Of a stretch of 26,772 nt of DNA, positions 1-8,684 are shown piece by piece. The notes under the pieces were generated by a model. The model worked only from the letters and a program-made list of their open reading frames with translations, made no database searches and was not told where the DNA came from. Both the position numbers and the translations under genes were made by a program. How positions within the stretch are numbered: the stretch's first letter is position 1; the number at the start of each line of letters is the position of its first letter. The stretch comes from Lachnospiraceae bacterium UBA7086 (GTDB taxonomy: Bacteria > Bacillota > Clostridia > Lachnospirales > Lachnospiraceae): contig DKZA01000006.1 of assembly GCA_002492525.1 (NCBI GenBank), forward strand, positions 1-26,772, given 5' to 3'.

Positions 1-27
1 ATGCTATAGGAAATTCCTCCGCTTATC

Positions 28-83
28 CGAGTTCGCGGAGCGAATCTCGCAAAGTTAATTTGCGAAGCAAATTTACTTTTTTT
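28..83. repeat. Two-hairpin interspersed repeat, copy 1
   Basis: Two adjacent hairpins. The first (28-49) has arms CGAG+TTCGC and GCGAA+CTCG, a GGA loop and one bulged T. The second (51-79) is a 13-bp stem around a GAA loop, with the core AATTTGC/GCAAATT and a single T-T mismatch. Seven T residues follow (77-83), so it resembles an intrinsic terminator on the plus strand. A near-copy lies at 20524-20576. The second hairpin and its flanks differ at one base in 32, while the first hairpin has changed sequence but still pairs. The gene upstream lies outside the window, so its role here is open. Confidence 0.75.
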
Positions 84-88
84 ATAAT
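60..88 (+). promoter_or_regulatory. Possible promoter of the Ca2+ ATPase gene
   Basis: A perfect TATAAT sits at 83-88. A weak -35 (TTGCGA, 60-65) lies 17 bp upstream, inside the second hairpin of the repeat. The start codon is about 140 bases downstream, which leaves a long AT-rich leader in which I see no clear structure. The call rests mainly on the -10 box. Confidence 0.3.
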
Positions 89-226
89 AGGAAAAGAAAA
101 TAGGAATAATAGTTTACATAACATGTAATATTCGTTTTTGTACATGCATATATCTTACAAAGAAATGACAAGCCCGAATGGATAGACGAGCAGGTTCGTT
201 TCAGGGAAAGGCAGGAGGATGTGTGC

Positions 227-2953
227 ATGTATGAGAGCAGGACGGCTTCGGAGGTAATCCGAAGTCTGGAAACGGACAGGGAGAATGGTCTTAGCCGCAG
301 GGAGGCGATGGAACGCAAAGCGAAATATGGCGCGAACAAACTTAAAGAGCAGGAACAAAAGAGTTTCTGGCAGATGGTGTTTGAGCAGCTTAACGATCCA
401 TTGATCTTGATTCTGGTGGTGGCTATGGCAATTTCCATGATGCTGCATGAGTTTGGCGATGCGGCTATTATTGTGGTTGTCGTGGTTTTAAATGCTGCGG
501 TTGGGATTGTGCAGGAAGGCAAAGCGGGCAGGGCGGTGGAGGCTCTTAAGAAGATTTCTTCTCCGCAGGCGGTGGTGGTACGCGGCGGTGAGCGTATAAA
601 AATCCCGGCACAAGATTTGGTATTGGGAGATATCGTGCTGTTGGAGGCTGGGAATATGATTCCTGCGGATTTAAGACTTCTTGATAGTATTGGAATTTTT
701 GCAGAAGAGTCTACCCTTACAGGAGAGTCTGTTCCGGTGGAAAAAGATGCGGATTATGTAGTGGAAGTGCCGGGAGATAACAGTTGTATGAATATGGCGT
801 ATATGTCCACGTATGTGACCAGGGGCAGAGGAAAAGGCGTGGTAGTGGCCACGGGTATGGACACTCGGATTGGTCATATTGCGGACATGCTGCATGGCAG
901 TAAGGAAAAGCTTACGCCTTTACAGATAAAACTGGCGGAGTTAGGGAAGGTGCTGAGTGCTCTGGCAGTGGGAATCTGTGCATTTTTGTTTGTCGTGGCT
1001 GTCTTACAGAAACGGGATGTGGGAGAGATGCTGCTTACTTCGGTATCTTTGGCTGTGGCGGCAGTGCCGGAAGGGCTGCCGGCTATTGTGACGATTGTGC
1101 TGGCATTGAGCGTATCCCGCATGGTGCGGGCCAAAACCATAGTGCGTAAATTATCCTCAGTGGAAACCTTAGGGGCTGTAGAAGTGGTGTGTTCGGATAA
1201 GACAGGTACGCTGACGCAGAATAAGATGACGGTGACAGAGTGCTGTCTGGATGGCAGGCTGCGAGGAAGGGAACAGATTCCGGCGCTTTTTTTGGGGGTA
1301 CTGGACGAGAAGGGAGCAGACCCCGGGTACAGGCATTTTTTGCTGGGAAGTGTACTGTGTAATGATGGGGTACTGAATGAAGAAGGTATGGGAGATCCTA
1401 CGGAACTGGCTTTTCTTTCTATGGCCAGAGAGTGTGGCGTTGATGCGGCACCTGTCAGGGAGCAGTATCCCCGCATAGACGAGAAAGGGTTTGATTCGGA
1501 ACGGAAGATGATGACTACTCTGCACAGAGAAGGGGAAGAGAAGGTCTCCTATTCTAAAGGGGCTGCGGAGCGGATTCTGGAAGGCTGTGACAGGATGTAC
1601 AGAGGCGGCAGGATGGTAGAGCTGACACAGACCGATAGAAATTCCATTCTGAGGATACAAAGGCAGTTGATGACGGAGGGCAGACGTGTGCTGGCTCTTT
1701 CCATGGAGCCAGAAGGCAGCATGTCAGAAAAGAATATGGTATTTTTGGGACTGGTCAGTATGCAGGACCCGGTCAGACTAGAGGCAGTAGCGGCGGTGCA
1801 GGATTTCAAGAGTGCCGGGGTATCAACAGTGATGATTACAGGAGACCATCCGGATACGGCTTTTTCTATTGCCAGAGAATTGGGAATTGCCAGGCAGGCC
1901 AGTGAGTGTATTACGGGCAGAGAACTGGATCGTCTGAAAGAGCATACTTTTTTGCAGAAGCTGCCGCAGCTCAAGGTGTTTGCCAGGGTAACGCCGGAAC
2001 ATAAGGTGCGGATCGTAGAAGGATATCGTTCTTTAAATAAAACTGTGGCCATGACGGGAGACGGGGTCAATGATGCGCCTTCTTTGCAGGCGGCGGACAT
2101 CGGGATTGCTATGGGGCAAAACGGTACGGATGTGGCCAGAGGAGCAGCGGATTTTGTGTTAATGGATGATAATTTTGCTACCATACATACTGCCATTAAA
2201 GAAGGACGGGGTATCTATGAAAACATTCGTAAATCCGTGCTTTTCCTGCTTTCCTCGAATCTGGGAGAAATCATTACCATGCTGGTGACGATCGTGACCG
2301 GCCTGCCTGCCCCTTTAAAGGCAAGCTTTATTTTATGGATTAATCTGATCACAGATTCTCTGCCGGCACTGGCGCTTGGAGTAGATGATAATGAGACGGA
2401 GAGGCTGATGCAGGAACCGCCCAGGAAACGGGAGGATTCTCTGTTTGCCAAGGGCGGTCTGATGTGCGTAATCTGCTATGGTCTGGTGATAGGCGGGGTG
2501 AGTCTGGCTGCTTTTTTGAAAGTACCGTATGACAGAATTATTTTGGAGGGCCTGCCTGTTAGTTTACATAATATACTAGAGGGGCTGAAGATATCGACGG
2601 TGCTGGCCAAGGCGCAGACGCATGCCTTCACGGTGCTGGGGATCAGTCAGTTGTTTCATGCCATCGGTATGCGGGATGTGAACCGTTCTGTATTTAAGAT
2701 GAATCACAGGAACAATCCTTATATGCTGCTGGCACTTGTGGTTGGAATTCTTCTGCAGATGGCTGTGACGGAGATTTCACCGCTTATTTATCTGTTTGGC
2801 ACTGTGAAACTTAGTATGATGGAATGGACGCAGCTGATCGCGCTCTCCGCTACTCCGTTGATTGTACATGAGCTGTTGGTGGCGATTGGAAGAACGACCC
2901 TTCGATCATGCGAGTGCATGCAGGGCCAGCAGGAGAAGAAAGAGGCCGCTTAA
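227..2953 (+). CDS. P-type Ca2+-transporting ATPase (SERCA/PMCA-like)
   Basis: An integral membrane pump of about 908 aa, predicted to expel Ca2+ from the cytosol using ATP. The visible P-type motifs are TGES (165-168, actuator domain), DKTGTLT with phosphorylated Asp324, and TGDGVND (610-616, hinge). The ion-site helices read PEGLP (M4), SSNLGE (M5) and NLITDS (M6). These keep the Asn and Glu of M5 and the Asn and Asp of M6 known from SERCA, so Ca2+ is the best substrate guess, though Mn2+ cannot be excluded. I chose ATG 227 because AGGAGG (213-218) lies 8 bases before it; a GTG at 221 is in frame but only 2 bases from that site. Its 3' end overlaps the convergent ytaF-like gene by 48 bp. 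Confidence 0.93.
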   Translation: MYESRTASEVIRSLETDRENGLSRREAMERKAKYGANKLKEQEQKSFWQMVFEQLNDPLILILVVAMAISMMLHEFGDAAIIVVVVVLNAAVGIVQEGKAGRAVEALKKISSPQAVVVRGGERIKIPAQDLVLGDIVLLEAGNMIPADLRLLDSIGIFAEESTLTGESVPVEKDADYVVEVPGDNSCMNMAYMSTYVTRGRGKGVVVATGMDTRIGHIADMLHGSKEKLTPLQIKLAELGKVLSALAVGICAFLFVVAVLQKRDVGEMLLTSVSLAVAAVPEGLPAIVTIVLALSVSRMVRAKTIVRKLSSVETLGAVEVVCSDKTGTLTQNKMTVTECCLDGRLRGREQIPALFLGVLDEKGADPGYRHFLLGSVLCNDGVLNEEGMGDPTELAFLSMARECGVDAAPVREQYPRIDEKGFDSERKMMTTLHREGEEKVSYSKGAAERILEGCDRMYRGGRMVELTQTDRNSILRIQRQLMTEGRRVLALSMEPEGSMSEKNMVFLGLVSMQDPVRLEAVAAVQDFKSAGVSTVMITGDHPDTAFSIARELGIARQASECITGRELDRLKEHTFLQKLPQLKVFARVTPEHKVRIVEGYRSLNKTVAMTGDGVNDAPSLQAADIGIAMGQNGTDVARGAADFVLMDDNFATIHTAIKEGRGIYENIRKSVLFLLSSNLGEIITMLVTIVTGLPAPLKASFILWINLITDSLPALALGVDDNETERLMQEPPRKREDSLFAKGGLMCVICYGLVIGGVSLAAFLKVPYDRIILEGLPVSLHNILEGLKISTVLAKAQTHAFTVLGISQLFHAIGMRDVNRSVFKMNHRNNPYMLLALVVGILLQMAVTEISPLIYLFGTVKLSMMEWTQLIALSATPLIVHELLVAIGRTTLRSCECMQGQQEKKEAA

Positions 2954-3541
2954 CCAGGAGAGATCCATGTGGAGTACTTTGCACAGCAGACGGCCCAGAA
3001 AGTAGCCGGTGGAAAACAAAAGCAGATTAAAGAACATGGCAAGAAGGAGGAAAAACGGCCAGGAGATAGGGCCGGTGGTAAAGGCCATACCTACCAGAAT
3101 ACTGTCCAGAGAAAGGGCAAGACTCAGAAGCAGAGCCTCTTTGGCGCTTAAGATCTGGAGATCTTCTTTGTTGGCGTCCTCGGGAGAAAGGTAGATAGTA
3201 AAGATAATATTCAGCTGTTTGATACGATACCCCCAGTTTCTGGTGAGACTGGGGTATTTTTGGGCCAGATGACGGATCAGACTTTCCATAAGTTTGCTGC
3301 ATCCTATGAGAAACAGGAGAAAAAAGGAGAGAAAAGGAAGCGCTTCTTGGGGAAGGAATAAAAAGAGCAGATAGGAGAGCCGATTGGCTGCGGTAATCAG
3401 AACGGCCGGAATACAGGTCAGAAGCAGAAAGGAGGCGGCCTTGATGTGAACTTTCTGGGTGCCATAGGAAAATCCGGCGGTCATGGAATCCAGGGAAACT
3501 GCAAGAAGAAAGAGTATCAGGGCCGGAATAAACTGGGACAT
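2906..3541 (-). CDS. ytaF: YtaF/MntP-like sporulation or metal-efflux membrane protein
   Basis: A 211-aa, strongly hydrophobic protein with about six membrane segments. Two internal repeats carry the same signature: LLAVSLDSMTAGFSYG near the N-terminus and LSLALSLDSILVGMAF at about residue 140. This duplicated LDS...G pattern belongs to the MntP (Mn2+ exporter)/YtaF family. The longer linker between the halves fits YtaF, known as a sporulation membrane protein of unclear activity. An AAGGTG ribosome site lies about 9 bases before the ATG. The gene converges on the Ca2+ ATPase gene and their coding sequences overlap by 48 bp. Metal specificity cannot be read from sequence. Confidence 0.82.
   Translation of the reverse strand: MSQFIPALILFLLAVSLDSMTAGFSYGTQKVHIKAASFLLLTCIPAVLITAANRLSYLLFLFLPQEALPFLSFFLLFLIGCSKLMESLIRHLAQKYPSLTRNWGYRIKQLNIIFTIYLSPEDANKEDLQILSAKEALLLSLALSLDSILVGMAFTTGPISWPFFLLLAMFFNLLLFSTGYFLGRLLCKVLHMDLSWLSGLFLLLLALHALA
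3227..3261 (+). terminator. Terminator-like hairpin antisense to ytaF
   Basis: On the plus strand ATACCCC and AGT pair with ACT and GGGGTAT around a 10-base loop, with one bulged C, and five T residues follow. It lies inside the minus-strand ytaF-like gene, about 275 bases past the stop of the ATPase gene. It could end plus-strand transcripts that run into ytaF. It may equally be a coincidence of coding sequence. Confidence 0.35.
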
Positions 3542-3644
3542 GGATATTCACCTTATTCATGATTTTACTTTATTGTATGGAGAAGAAAAGAGATGTTGAA
3601 AACATAAGAGGCACAAGAAATCTGAAAAGAAATTCCCGAAAAGA

Positions 3645-3673
3645 TTTACGCCATTCATAAAAAATGGTATGAT
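3645..3673 (+). promoter_or_regulatory. Promoter of the MBL-thyA-folA-kinase operon
   Basis: TTTACG (3645-3650), a 17-bp spacer and TATGAT (3668-3673), preceded by an extended -10 TGG (3665-3667). The start codon follows 24 bases later with AGGAGG in between. Confidence 0.65.
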
Positions 3674-3697
3674 ATGTATAATTAGGAGGGCTATTTT

Positions 3698-5296
3698 ATG
3701 GAGTTAATGTTTATTGGGGCTGATCATGAGGTGACGGGCAGCTGTCACTATCTTCGGGTGGGGGATAAAAATATTCTGGTGGATTATGGTATGGAGCAGG
3801 GAATCAAAGTATTTGAGAACTGCGAGCTGCCAGTGGATTCGGCATTGATAGATTATGTGTTTTTGACCCATGCCCATATAGACCATTCCGGGCTTTTGCC
3901 GCTTTTGTATGCAAAGGGATTCAGGGGCAGTATTTATGCCACGGAAGCTACCTGCGATCTGTGCAGCATCATGCTGCGTGACTGCGCGCATATCCATATG
4001 CAGGAGGCGGAGTGGAAGAACCGCAAGGCCAAAAGAAGTGCGGAGAATGAGCTGGTGGAGCCGCTCTTTACGATGGAAGATGCGGATGGAGCAATCAGAC
4101 GTCTTGTTCCTTGTGATTATGAGAAAGATGTGGAAGTCTGCGAAGGAGTCAGAATACGCTTTACGGATATCGGACATCTTCTGGGCTCTTCCAGTATCGA
4201 GGTGTGGGCCACAGAGGACGATGTGACCAGAAAGATTGTGTTCTCCGGGGATATCGGCAATACAGGGCATCCGCTAATCAAGGAGCCGAAAAACACGGAT
4301 ACGGCCGATTATGTGGTGATGGAATCCACATACGGCGACAGACTTCATGCAGAGGAAAAAGTAGATTACATAGGAGAGCTGACGAAGATACTCCAGACCA
4401 CTTTTGACAGGGGAGGCAATGTGGTGATTCCTTCCTTTGCGGTGGGCAGGACACAGGAACTTCTATATTTCTTAAGGCAGATAAAAGCCGGCAGGCTGGT
4501 AAAGGGACATGAGGGATTTCCTGTCTATGTGGACAGTCCGCTGGCAGTGGAGGCGACCGGAATTTTCCAGAAAAACGAGGACGATTGCTTTGATGAAGAG
4601 GCCATGGACCTTGTCAGGCAGGGGATCAATCCCATTGCTTTTCCGGGGCTTCGGCTGGCAATTACCAGCGATGAGTCCAGGGCGATCAACTTTGAAAATA
4701 CGCCTAAGGTCATCATATCAGCTTCCGGTATGTGTGAAGCAGGCCGTATCAGACATCATCTCAAACATAATCTGTGGAGGCCGGAATGTACGATTCTCTT
4801 CGTGGGATATCAGGCGGCAGGGACCCTTGGCAGAATGATCGTGGAGGGGACCAAAGAGGTAAAGCTATTTGGAGAACAGATTGAGATCAGGGCGGATATC
4901 AGGAAACTGGTGGGTATGAGCGGCCATGCGGATAAGAATGGACTGTTAAACTGGATCAAAGGTTTTCAGGAAATACCGAAGAAAGTATTTGTGGTACATG
5001 GCGAGGACAGTGTGTCCATGCTCTTTACCGAATGTCTGAAAGCGGAGCATAAGATGGATGCCTATGCACCCTACAGCGGTACAAGATTCGATTTGATAAG
5101 CGGCGAGTTTATCTATGAAGCTGAACCTGTGGCAGTGAAGAAGAAAGCACATGGGATTTCCAGTGTCTTTGCGAGACTTCTTGCCAGCGGCCAGCGGCTC
5201 ATGGCAATTATTCATAAGAATGAGGGCGGAGCCAACAAGGATTTGGCACGGTTTGCAGACCAGATCAATTCGTTATGTGATAAGTGGGATATTTAA
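3698..5296 (+). CDS. MBL-fold/beta-CASP RNase-like hydrolase
   Basis: A 532-aa cytosolic protein of the metallo-beta-lactamase plus beta-CASP class, which includes CPSF73-like RNA nucleases. The zinc motif HAHIDH occupies residues 58-63, with H58, H60, D62 and H63 as predicted ligands. Later motifs are SGDIGN, MESTYGDR, SGMCEAGR and GHADKNGLLNW, which match the second metal-binding and beta-CASP signatures. The likely activity is cleavage or trimming of RNA, but the substrate is unknown. AGGAGGG lies 7 bases before the ATG. The thyA gene starts 24 bases after the stop, so the two are probably co-transcribed. The C-terminal 60 residues after the fold are not recognised. Confidence 0.88.
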   Translation: MELMFIGADHEVTGSCHYLRVGDKNILVDYGMEQGIKVFENCELPVDSALIDYVFLTHAHIDHSGLLPLLYAKGFRGSIYATEATCDLCSIMLRDCAHIHMQEAEWKNRKAKRSAENELVEPLFTMEDADGAIRRLVPCDYEKDVEVCEGVRIRFTDIGHLLGSSSIEVWATEDDVTRKIVFSGDIGNTGHPLIKEPKNTDTADYVVMESTYGDRLHAEEKVDYIGELTKILQTTFDRGGNVVIPSFAVGRTQELLYFLRQIKAGRLVKGHEGFPVYVDSPLAVEATGIFQKNEDDCFDEEAMDLVRQGINPIAFPGLRLAITSDESRAINFENTPKVIISASGMCEAGRIRHHLKHNLWRPECTILFVGYQAAGTLGRMIVEGTKEVKLFGEQIEIRADIRKLVGMSGHADKNGLLNWIKGFQEIPKKVFVVHGEDSVSMLFTECLKAEHKMDAYAPYSGTRFDLISGEFIYEAEPVAVKKKAHGISSVFARLLASGQRLMAIIHKNEGGANKDLARFADQINSLCDKWDI

Positions 5297-5320
5297 TCAT
5301 CAGGATACAGGAGAGCGGAC

Positions 5321-6169
5321 ATGAGCGCGGCAGATCAGATATTTATCAATATGTGCAGAGACATTCTGGAGAATGGAACCAGCACGGAGGGAGAAAAAGT
5401 ACGGCCCCACTGGCCGGACGGAGAGAGTGCTTACACGGTGAAGCTTTTTGGGGTGGTGAATCGTTATGATCTGTCTAAAGAGTTCCCGATCATGACGCTT
5501 AGGAAAACGGCACTTAAGAGTGCCACGGACGAAATGCTCTGGATCTGGCAGCAAAAATCCAACAACATCCATGACCTTCATAGTCATATCTGGGATGCTT
5601 GGGCGGATGAGAATGGCTCCATCGGCAAGGCATATGGTTACCAGATGGGGGTGAAGCATCAATACAAAGAAGGCATGATGGATCAGGTGGACAGGGTGAT
5701 CTATGATTTGAAGAACAATCCTTACAGCCGCCGGATCATGACCAATATTTATGTGCATCAGGATCTGCATGAGATGAATCTGTATCCTTGTGCTTACAGT
5801 ATGACGTTTAATGTGACGCAGAAAAAGGGACAGGAAAAGCTGACGTTGAATGGAATCCTGAATCAACGTTCCCAGGATGTATTAACTGCCAATAATTGGA
5901 ATGTGGTGCAGTATGCAGTTCTTATGCATATGCTGGCACAGGTCTGCGGCATGGAGGTGGGAGAACTTGTCCATGTGATTGCGGATGCTCATATTTATGA
6001 CAGACATATTCCGATCATCAGAGAACTGATTGAGAGACCGGCTTATGATGCACCAGTGTTCTGGCTGAATCCGGAGATTAAAGATTTCTATCAGTTTACC
6101 AGAAATGATGTGAGAGTAGAAAATTATGAGGCAGGGCCCCAGGTAGAGAATATCCCGGTGGCTATCTGA
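5321..6169 (+). CDS. thyA: Thymidylate synthase
   Basis: A 282-aa enzyme that methylates dUMP to dTMP with methylene-tetrahydrofolate. The catalytic cysteine is C157 in the motif YPCAYS. The phosphate-binding SRR, the QRSQD segment, the dUMP-contacting Asn (WNVVQY), AHIY and the C-terminal PVAI all align with the Escherichia coli enzyme. The His that normally follows the catalytic Cys is Ala here, so the usual PCH reads PCA. AGGAG lies 7 bases before the ATG. folA starts 18 bases downstream, the usual pairing, since ThyA makes dihydrofolate that DHFR must reduce. Confidence 0.95.
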   Translation: MSAADQIFINMCRDILENGTSTEGEKVRPHWPDGESAYTVKLFGVVNRYDLSKEFPIMTLRKTALKSATDEMLWIWQQKSNNIHDLHSHIWDAWADENGSIGKAYGYQMGVKHQYKEGMMDQVDRVIYDLKNNPYSRRIMTNIYVHQDLHEMNLYPCAYSMTFNVTQKKGQEKLTLNGILNQRSQDVLTANNWNVVQYAVLMHMLAQVCGMEVGELVHVIADAHIYDRHIPIIRELIERPAYDAPVFWLNPEIKDFYQFTRNDVRVENYEAGPQVENIPVAI

Positions 6170-6187
6170 TCAAGGAGGAAGAATAAA

Positions 6188-6679
6188 ATGAACGGAATCG
6201 TAGCGGTGGATAATAACTGGGCAATTGGCTGTAAGAACAGTCTGTTGGTGAGTATTCCGGCGGATCATAAAAATTTCAGACGGGAGACAACCGGCAAAGT
6301 CGTGGTGCTTGGAAGAAAAACCCTGGAGACTTTTCCTCAAGGGATGCCGTTAGCGAATCGGACCAATATTATTTTGTCAACGAATCCGGATTATAAAGTG
6401 AAAGGGGCTGTTGTCGTGCACAGTCAGGAGGAACTGCTTGAGAAACTCAAGGAGTACCCGCAGGAAGATATTTATATCATCGGCGGAGAGAGTGTCTATC
6501 GTATGATGCTTCCTTACTGTGACGTGATCCATGTGACTAAGATCGATCACGAGTATGAGGCGGATGCTTATTTTCCGAATCTGGATAAGGATGAGGAGTG
6601 GGTGGTCACGGCAGACAGTGAGGAACAGACTTATTTTGACATTGCCTATCGGTTCCTGAAATATGAACGGAAAAGATAA
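6188..6679 (+). CDS. folA: Dihydrofolate reductase
   Basis: A 163-aa cytosolic enzyme that reduces dihydrofolate to tetrahydrofolate with NADPH. The visible features are the N-terminal substrate loop (DNNWAIGCKNSLL), acid D26 in IPADHKNF, the NADPH-binding GRKTLE segment and IYIIGGESVY. Length is typical for bacterial FolA. AGGAGG lies 9 bases before the ATG and the gap to thyA is only 18 bases, so the two form a functional pair. No internal anomaly was seen. Confidence 0.95.
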   Translation: MNGIVAVDNNWAIGCKNSLLVSIPADHKNFRRETTGKVVVLGRKTLETFPQGMPLANRTNIILSTNPDYKVKGAVVVHSQEELLEKLKEYPQEDIYIIGGESVYRMMLPYCDVIHVTKIDHEYEADAYFPNLDKDEEWVVTADSEEQTYFDIAYRFLKYERKR

Positions 6680-6714
6680 ACGGGGTATGAATTAATATAA
6701 GGAAGGGTATCAGA

Positions 6715-8595
6715 ATGGGGCAGGAAACAAAGAAAGCAACGGGAAAAGCAGAAAGAGCCAGAGATATTTTTCTGGCCAATATGTCGCATGAACTCAGAAC
6801 GCCGATCAACACGATCCTTGGATTAAATGAGTTGATCATGCGGGAGAGTCAGGAGGAAGCAATCAAAGAATATGCCCGGGATATCAGACAGGCAGGTAAT
6901 ATCCTGCTTACCCTGGTCAGTGATATTCTGGATTTTACTAAGCTGGAAGCGAATAAGCTGCAGTTGACGGATGGTATTTATGACGTCAGTTCGCTGTTAA
7001 ATGATTTGATAAACAGTATATCTTTGCAGCTTCGCAGAAAAAAACTGGACTTACAGCTTCATATTGCGCAGGACATTCCTTATAAATTACAAGGCGATGA
7101 GATTCATATTCGTCAGATCATCAGTAATCTTTTGTCTAATGCTGTGAAGTATACGCAGAAAGGCAGGGTGACGCTGTATCTTGCATGGAAAGATGTGGGA
7201 GAGGATGAGATTGAACTGGAAGTGATCGTGAAAGATACGGGAATCGGTATCAAGGAAGAAGATATTCCTAAGCTTTTCAAAGCTTTCCAGCGCATGGATT
7301 CAACAGTCAGGAACAAGGATGACAGAACAGGGCTCGGTCTGGCCATCACCAAGGGTCTGGTGGAGAAGATGGGCGGCGAGCTGAATGTGCAGAGCGTCTA
7401 TGGCAAAGGGTCCGCTTTCTCTTTTAAGATCAGGCAGAAGGTAGTGGACAGGGCACCTCTGGGAGATTTTGAAAAACAGTATCGTGAGAGTCTTCGCAGT
7501 ATAGATGATTATCACGAGAAATTTATAGCGCCAATGGGCAGGATCCTGATCGTGGATGATAATTCCATGAATCTGGCGGTAGCCCAGGGGCTTTTGAAGA
7601 GAACCAGACTGCAGATTGATGTGGCGTCCAGTGGGGAGGAATGTCTGGAACTGATCAAGAGAAAGACTTATCATGTGATCTGCATGGATCATATGATGCC
7701 GGTGATGGATGGGGTACAGACACTGCATGCCATCAGGGCGCTTGAGGGGAATCCCTCGAGAGATATTCCGATCATTGCATTGACAGCCAATGCGGTGACA
7801 GGAGCCAGAGAACAGTATCTGAAAGAAGGATTTCAGGATTATCTGACCAAGCCTATTGATGCGGATAAATTCGAGAATATGCTGATCGAATATCTGCCCA
7901 GTAATGTAGTATATCTGACGCATAATATGGATATCAATGATGCCTATAAAGATGAAGGGGCAGGAAATGAACTGAGTATCAGGGAAAGCCAATTGTATCT
8001 GATGGGATTTAATCTCCGCAATGGCTTAAAATACATGGGTGGGGATAAAATACTCTATGGTAAGGTACTTCAGGACTTTCACTCGATTTTACTGGAGAAG
8101 GAAGAAGCACTCAAAGATTTCCTGAACAAAGGTGATATGCCGGGATATACGATCATTGTGCACTCTCTGAAGGGAAATGCCAGAAACGTGGGCGCAGATG
8201 ATCTGGCAGATGAAGCTTTTGAGCTGGAGAAGATGGCCAAGGCCGGACAGCTTGAAGATGTGACAGTGCGTTCGCCGATTCTTTTCAGCATGATGAACAC
8301 TATGAGAAACAGTCTTAAGGTGTATCTGGATAGTGAGGAGAAGCAGGAAGTTAAGGAAGAAACGGAAGAGCAGCCAGAGACAGAGAAGATTACGGATGAT
8401 GACTGGGAAAAGGCCCTCCGGGAACTGGCGGAACGGCTGGATGATTTTGATGGGGATACGGCGCTTGCTAAGATAAGGGAGTTAAAGCGTTATGACAGGC
8501 CGGAGTCAGATAAGAAGATGCTCAGACTCTGTGAGAAGGCGGTCAAAGATTTTGCCTATGATATTGCGCTTGAGGTGGTTAATGCAGTGTTATAA
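6715..8595 (+). CDS. Sensorless soluble hybrid histidine kinase (HisKA-HATPase-REC-HPt)
   Basis: A 626-aa phosphorelay protein. In order: HisKA with H25 (MSHELRTP), HATPase_c with N142 (N-box), D174 of DTGIGI and G206 of the TGLGL box, a receiver with D281/D282, phosphoacceptor D325 and K379, then an HPt-like domain with H483 (VHSLKGNARNVG), and an acidic linker and helical tail. Almost nothing precedes the H-box, and there is no membrane segment or PAS/GAF domain. An in-frame TGA at 6688-6690 rules out a longer start, and GGAAGGG precedes ATG 6715. It lies 35 bases after folA, probably in the same transcript. No output domain is seen, so it must pass phosphate to, or take a signal from, a partner protein. 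Confidence 0.9.
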   Translation: MGQETKKATGKAERARDIFLANMSHELRTPINTILGLNELIMRESQEEAIKEYARDIRQAGNILLTLVSDILDFTKLEANKLQLTDGIYDVSSLLNDLINSISLQLRRKKLDLQLHIAQDIPYKLQGDEIHIRQIISNLLSNAVKYTQKGRVTLYLAWKDVGEDEIELEVIVKDTGIGIKEEDIPKLFKAFQRMDSTVRNKDDRTGLGLAITKGLVEKMGGELNVQSVYGKGSAFSFKIRQKVVDRAPLGDFEKQYRESLRSIDDYHEKFIAPMGRILIVDDNSMNLAVAQGLLKRTRLQIDVASSGEECLELIKRKTYHVICMDHMMPVMDGVQTLHAIRALEGNPSRDIPIIALTANAVTGAREQYLKEGFQDYLTKPIDADKFENMLIEYLPSNVVYLTHNMDINDAYKDEGAGNELSIRESQLYLMGFNLRNGLKYMGGDKILYGKVLQDFHSILLEKEEALKDFLNKGDMPGYTIIVHSLKGNARNVGADDLADEAFELEKMAKAGQLEDVTVRSPILFSMMNTMRNSLKVYLDSEEKQEVKEETEEQPETEKITDDDWEKALRELAERLDDFDGDTALAKIRELKRYDRPESDKKMLRLCEKAVKDFAYDIALEVVNAVL

Positions 8596-8617
8596 GCCGA
8601 CATTCCGGACACAAGGC

Positions 8618-8643
8618 TTGACTTTTGAAGATATTGGTATAAT
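8618..8643 (+). promoter_or_regulatory. Promoter of ilvE
   Basis: TTGACT (8618-8623) and TATAAT (8638-8643) with an extended TGG at 8635-8637. The spacer is only 14 bp, so the -35 may not be used and the extended -10 probably carries recognition. Confidence 0.55.
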
Positions 8644-8684
8644 ATAAAGTGTAATATTAGAGATACGTGAGAGGAGTGGGAATT

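Noticed and set aside
28..83. Repeat copies considered as a CRISPR remnant
   Set aside because: Only two copies 20 kb apart, no spacers and no cas genes.
874..1476. Long minus-strand ORF inside the Ca2+ ATPase gene
   Set aside because: It lies opposite a well-supported gene, has low-complexity Ser/Thr-rich sequence and no ribosome site or known motif.
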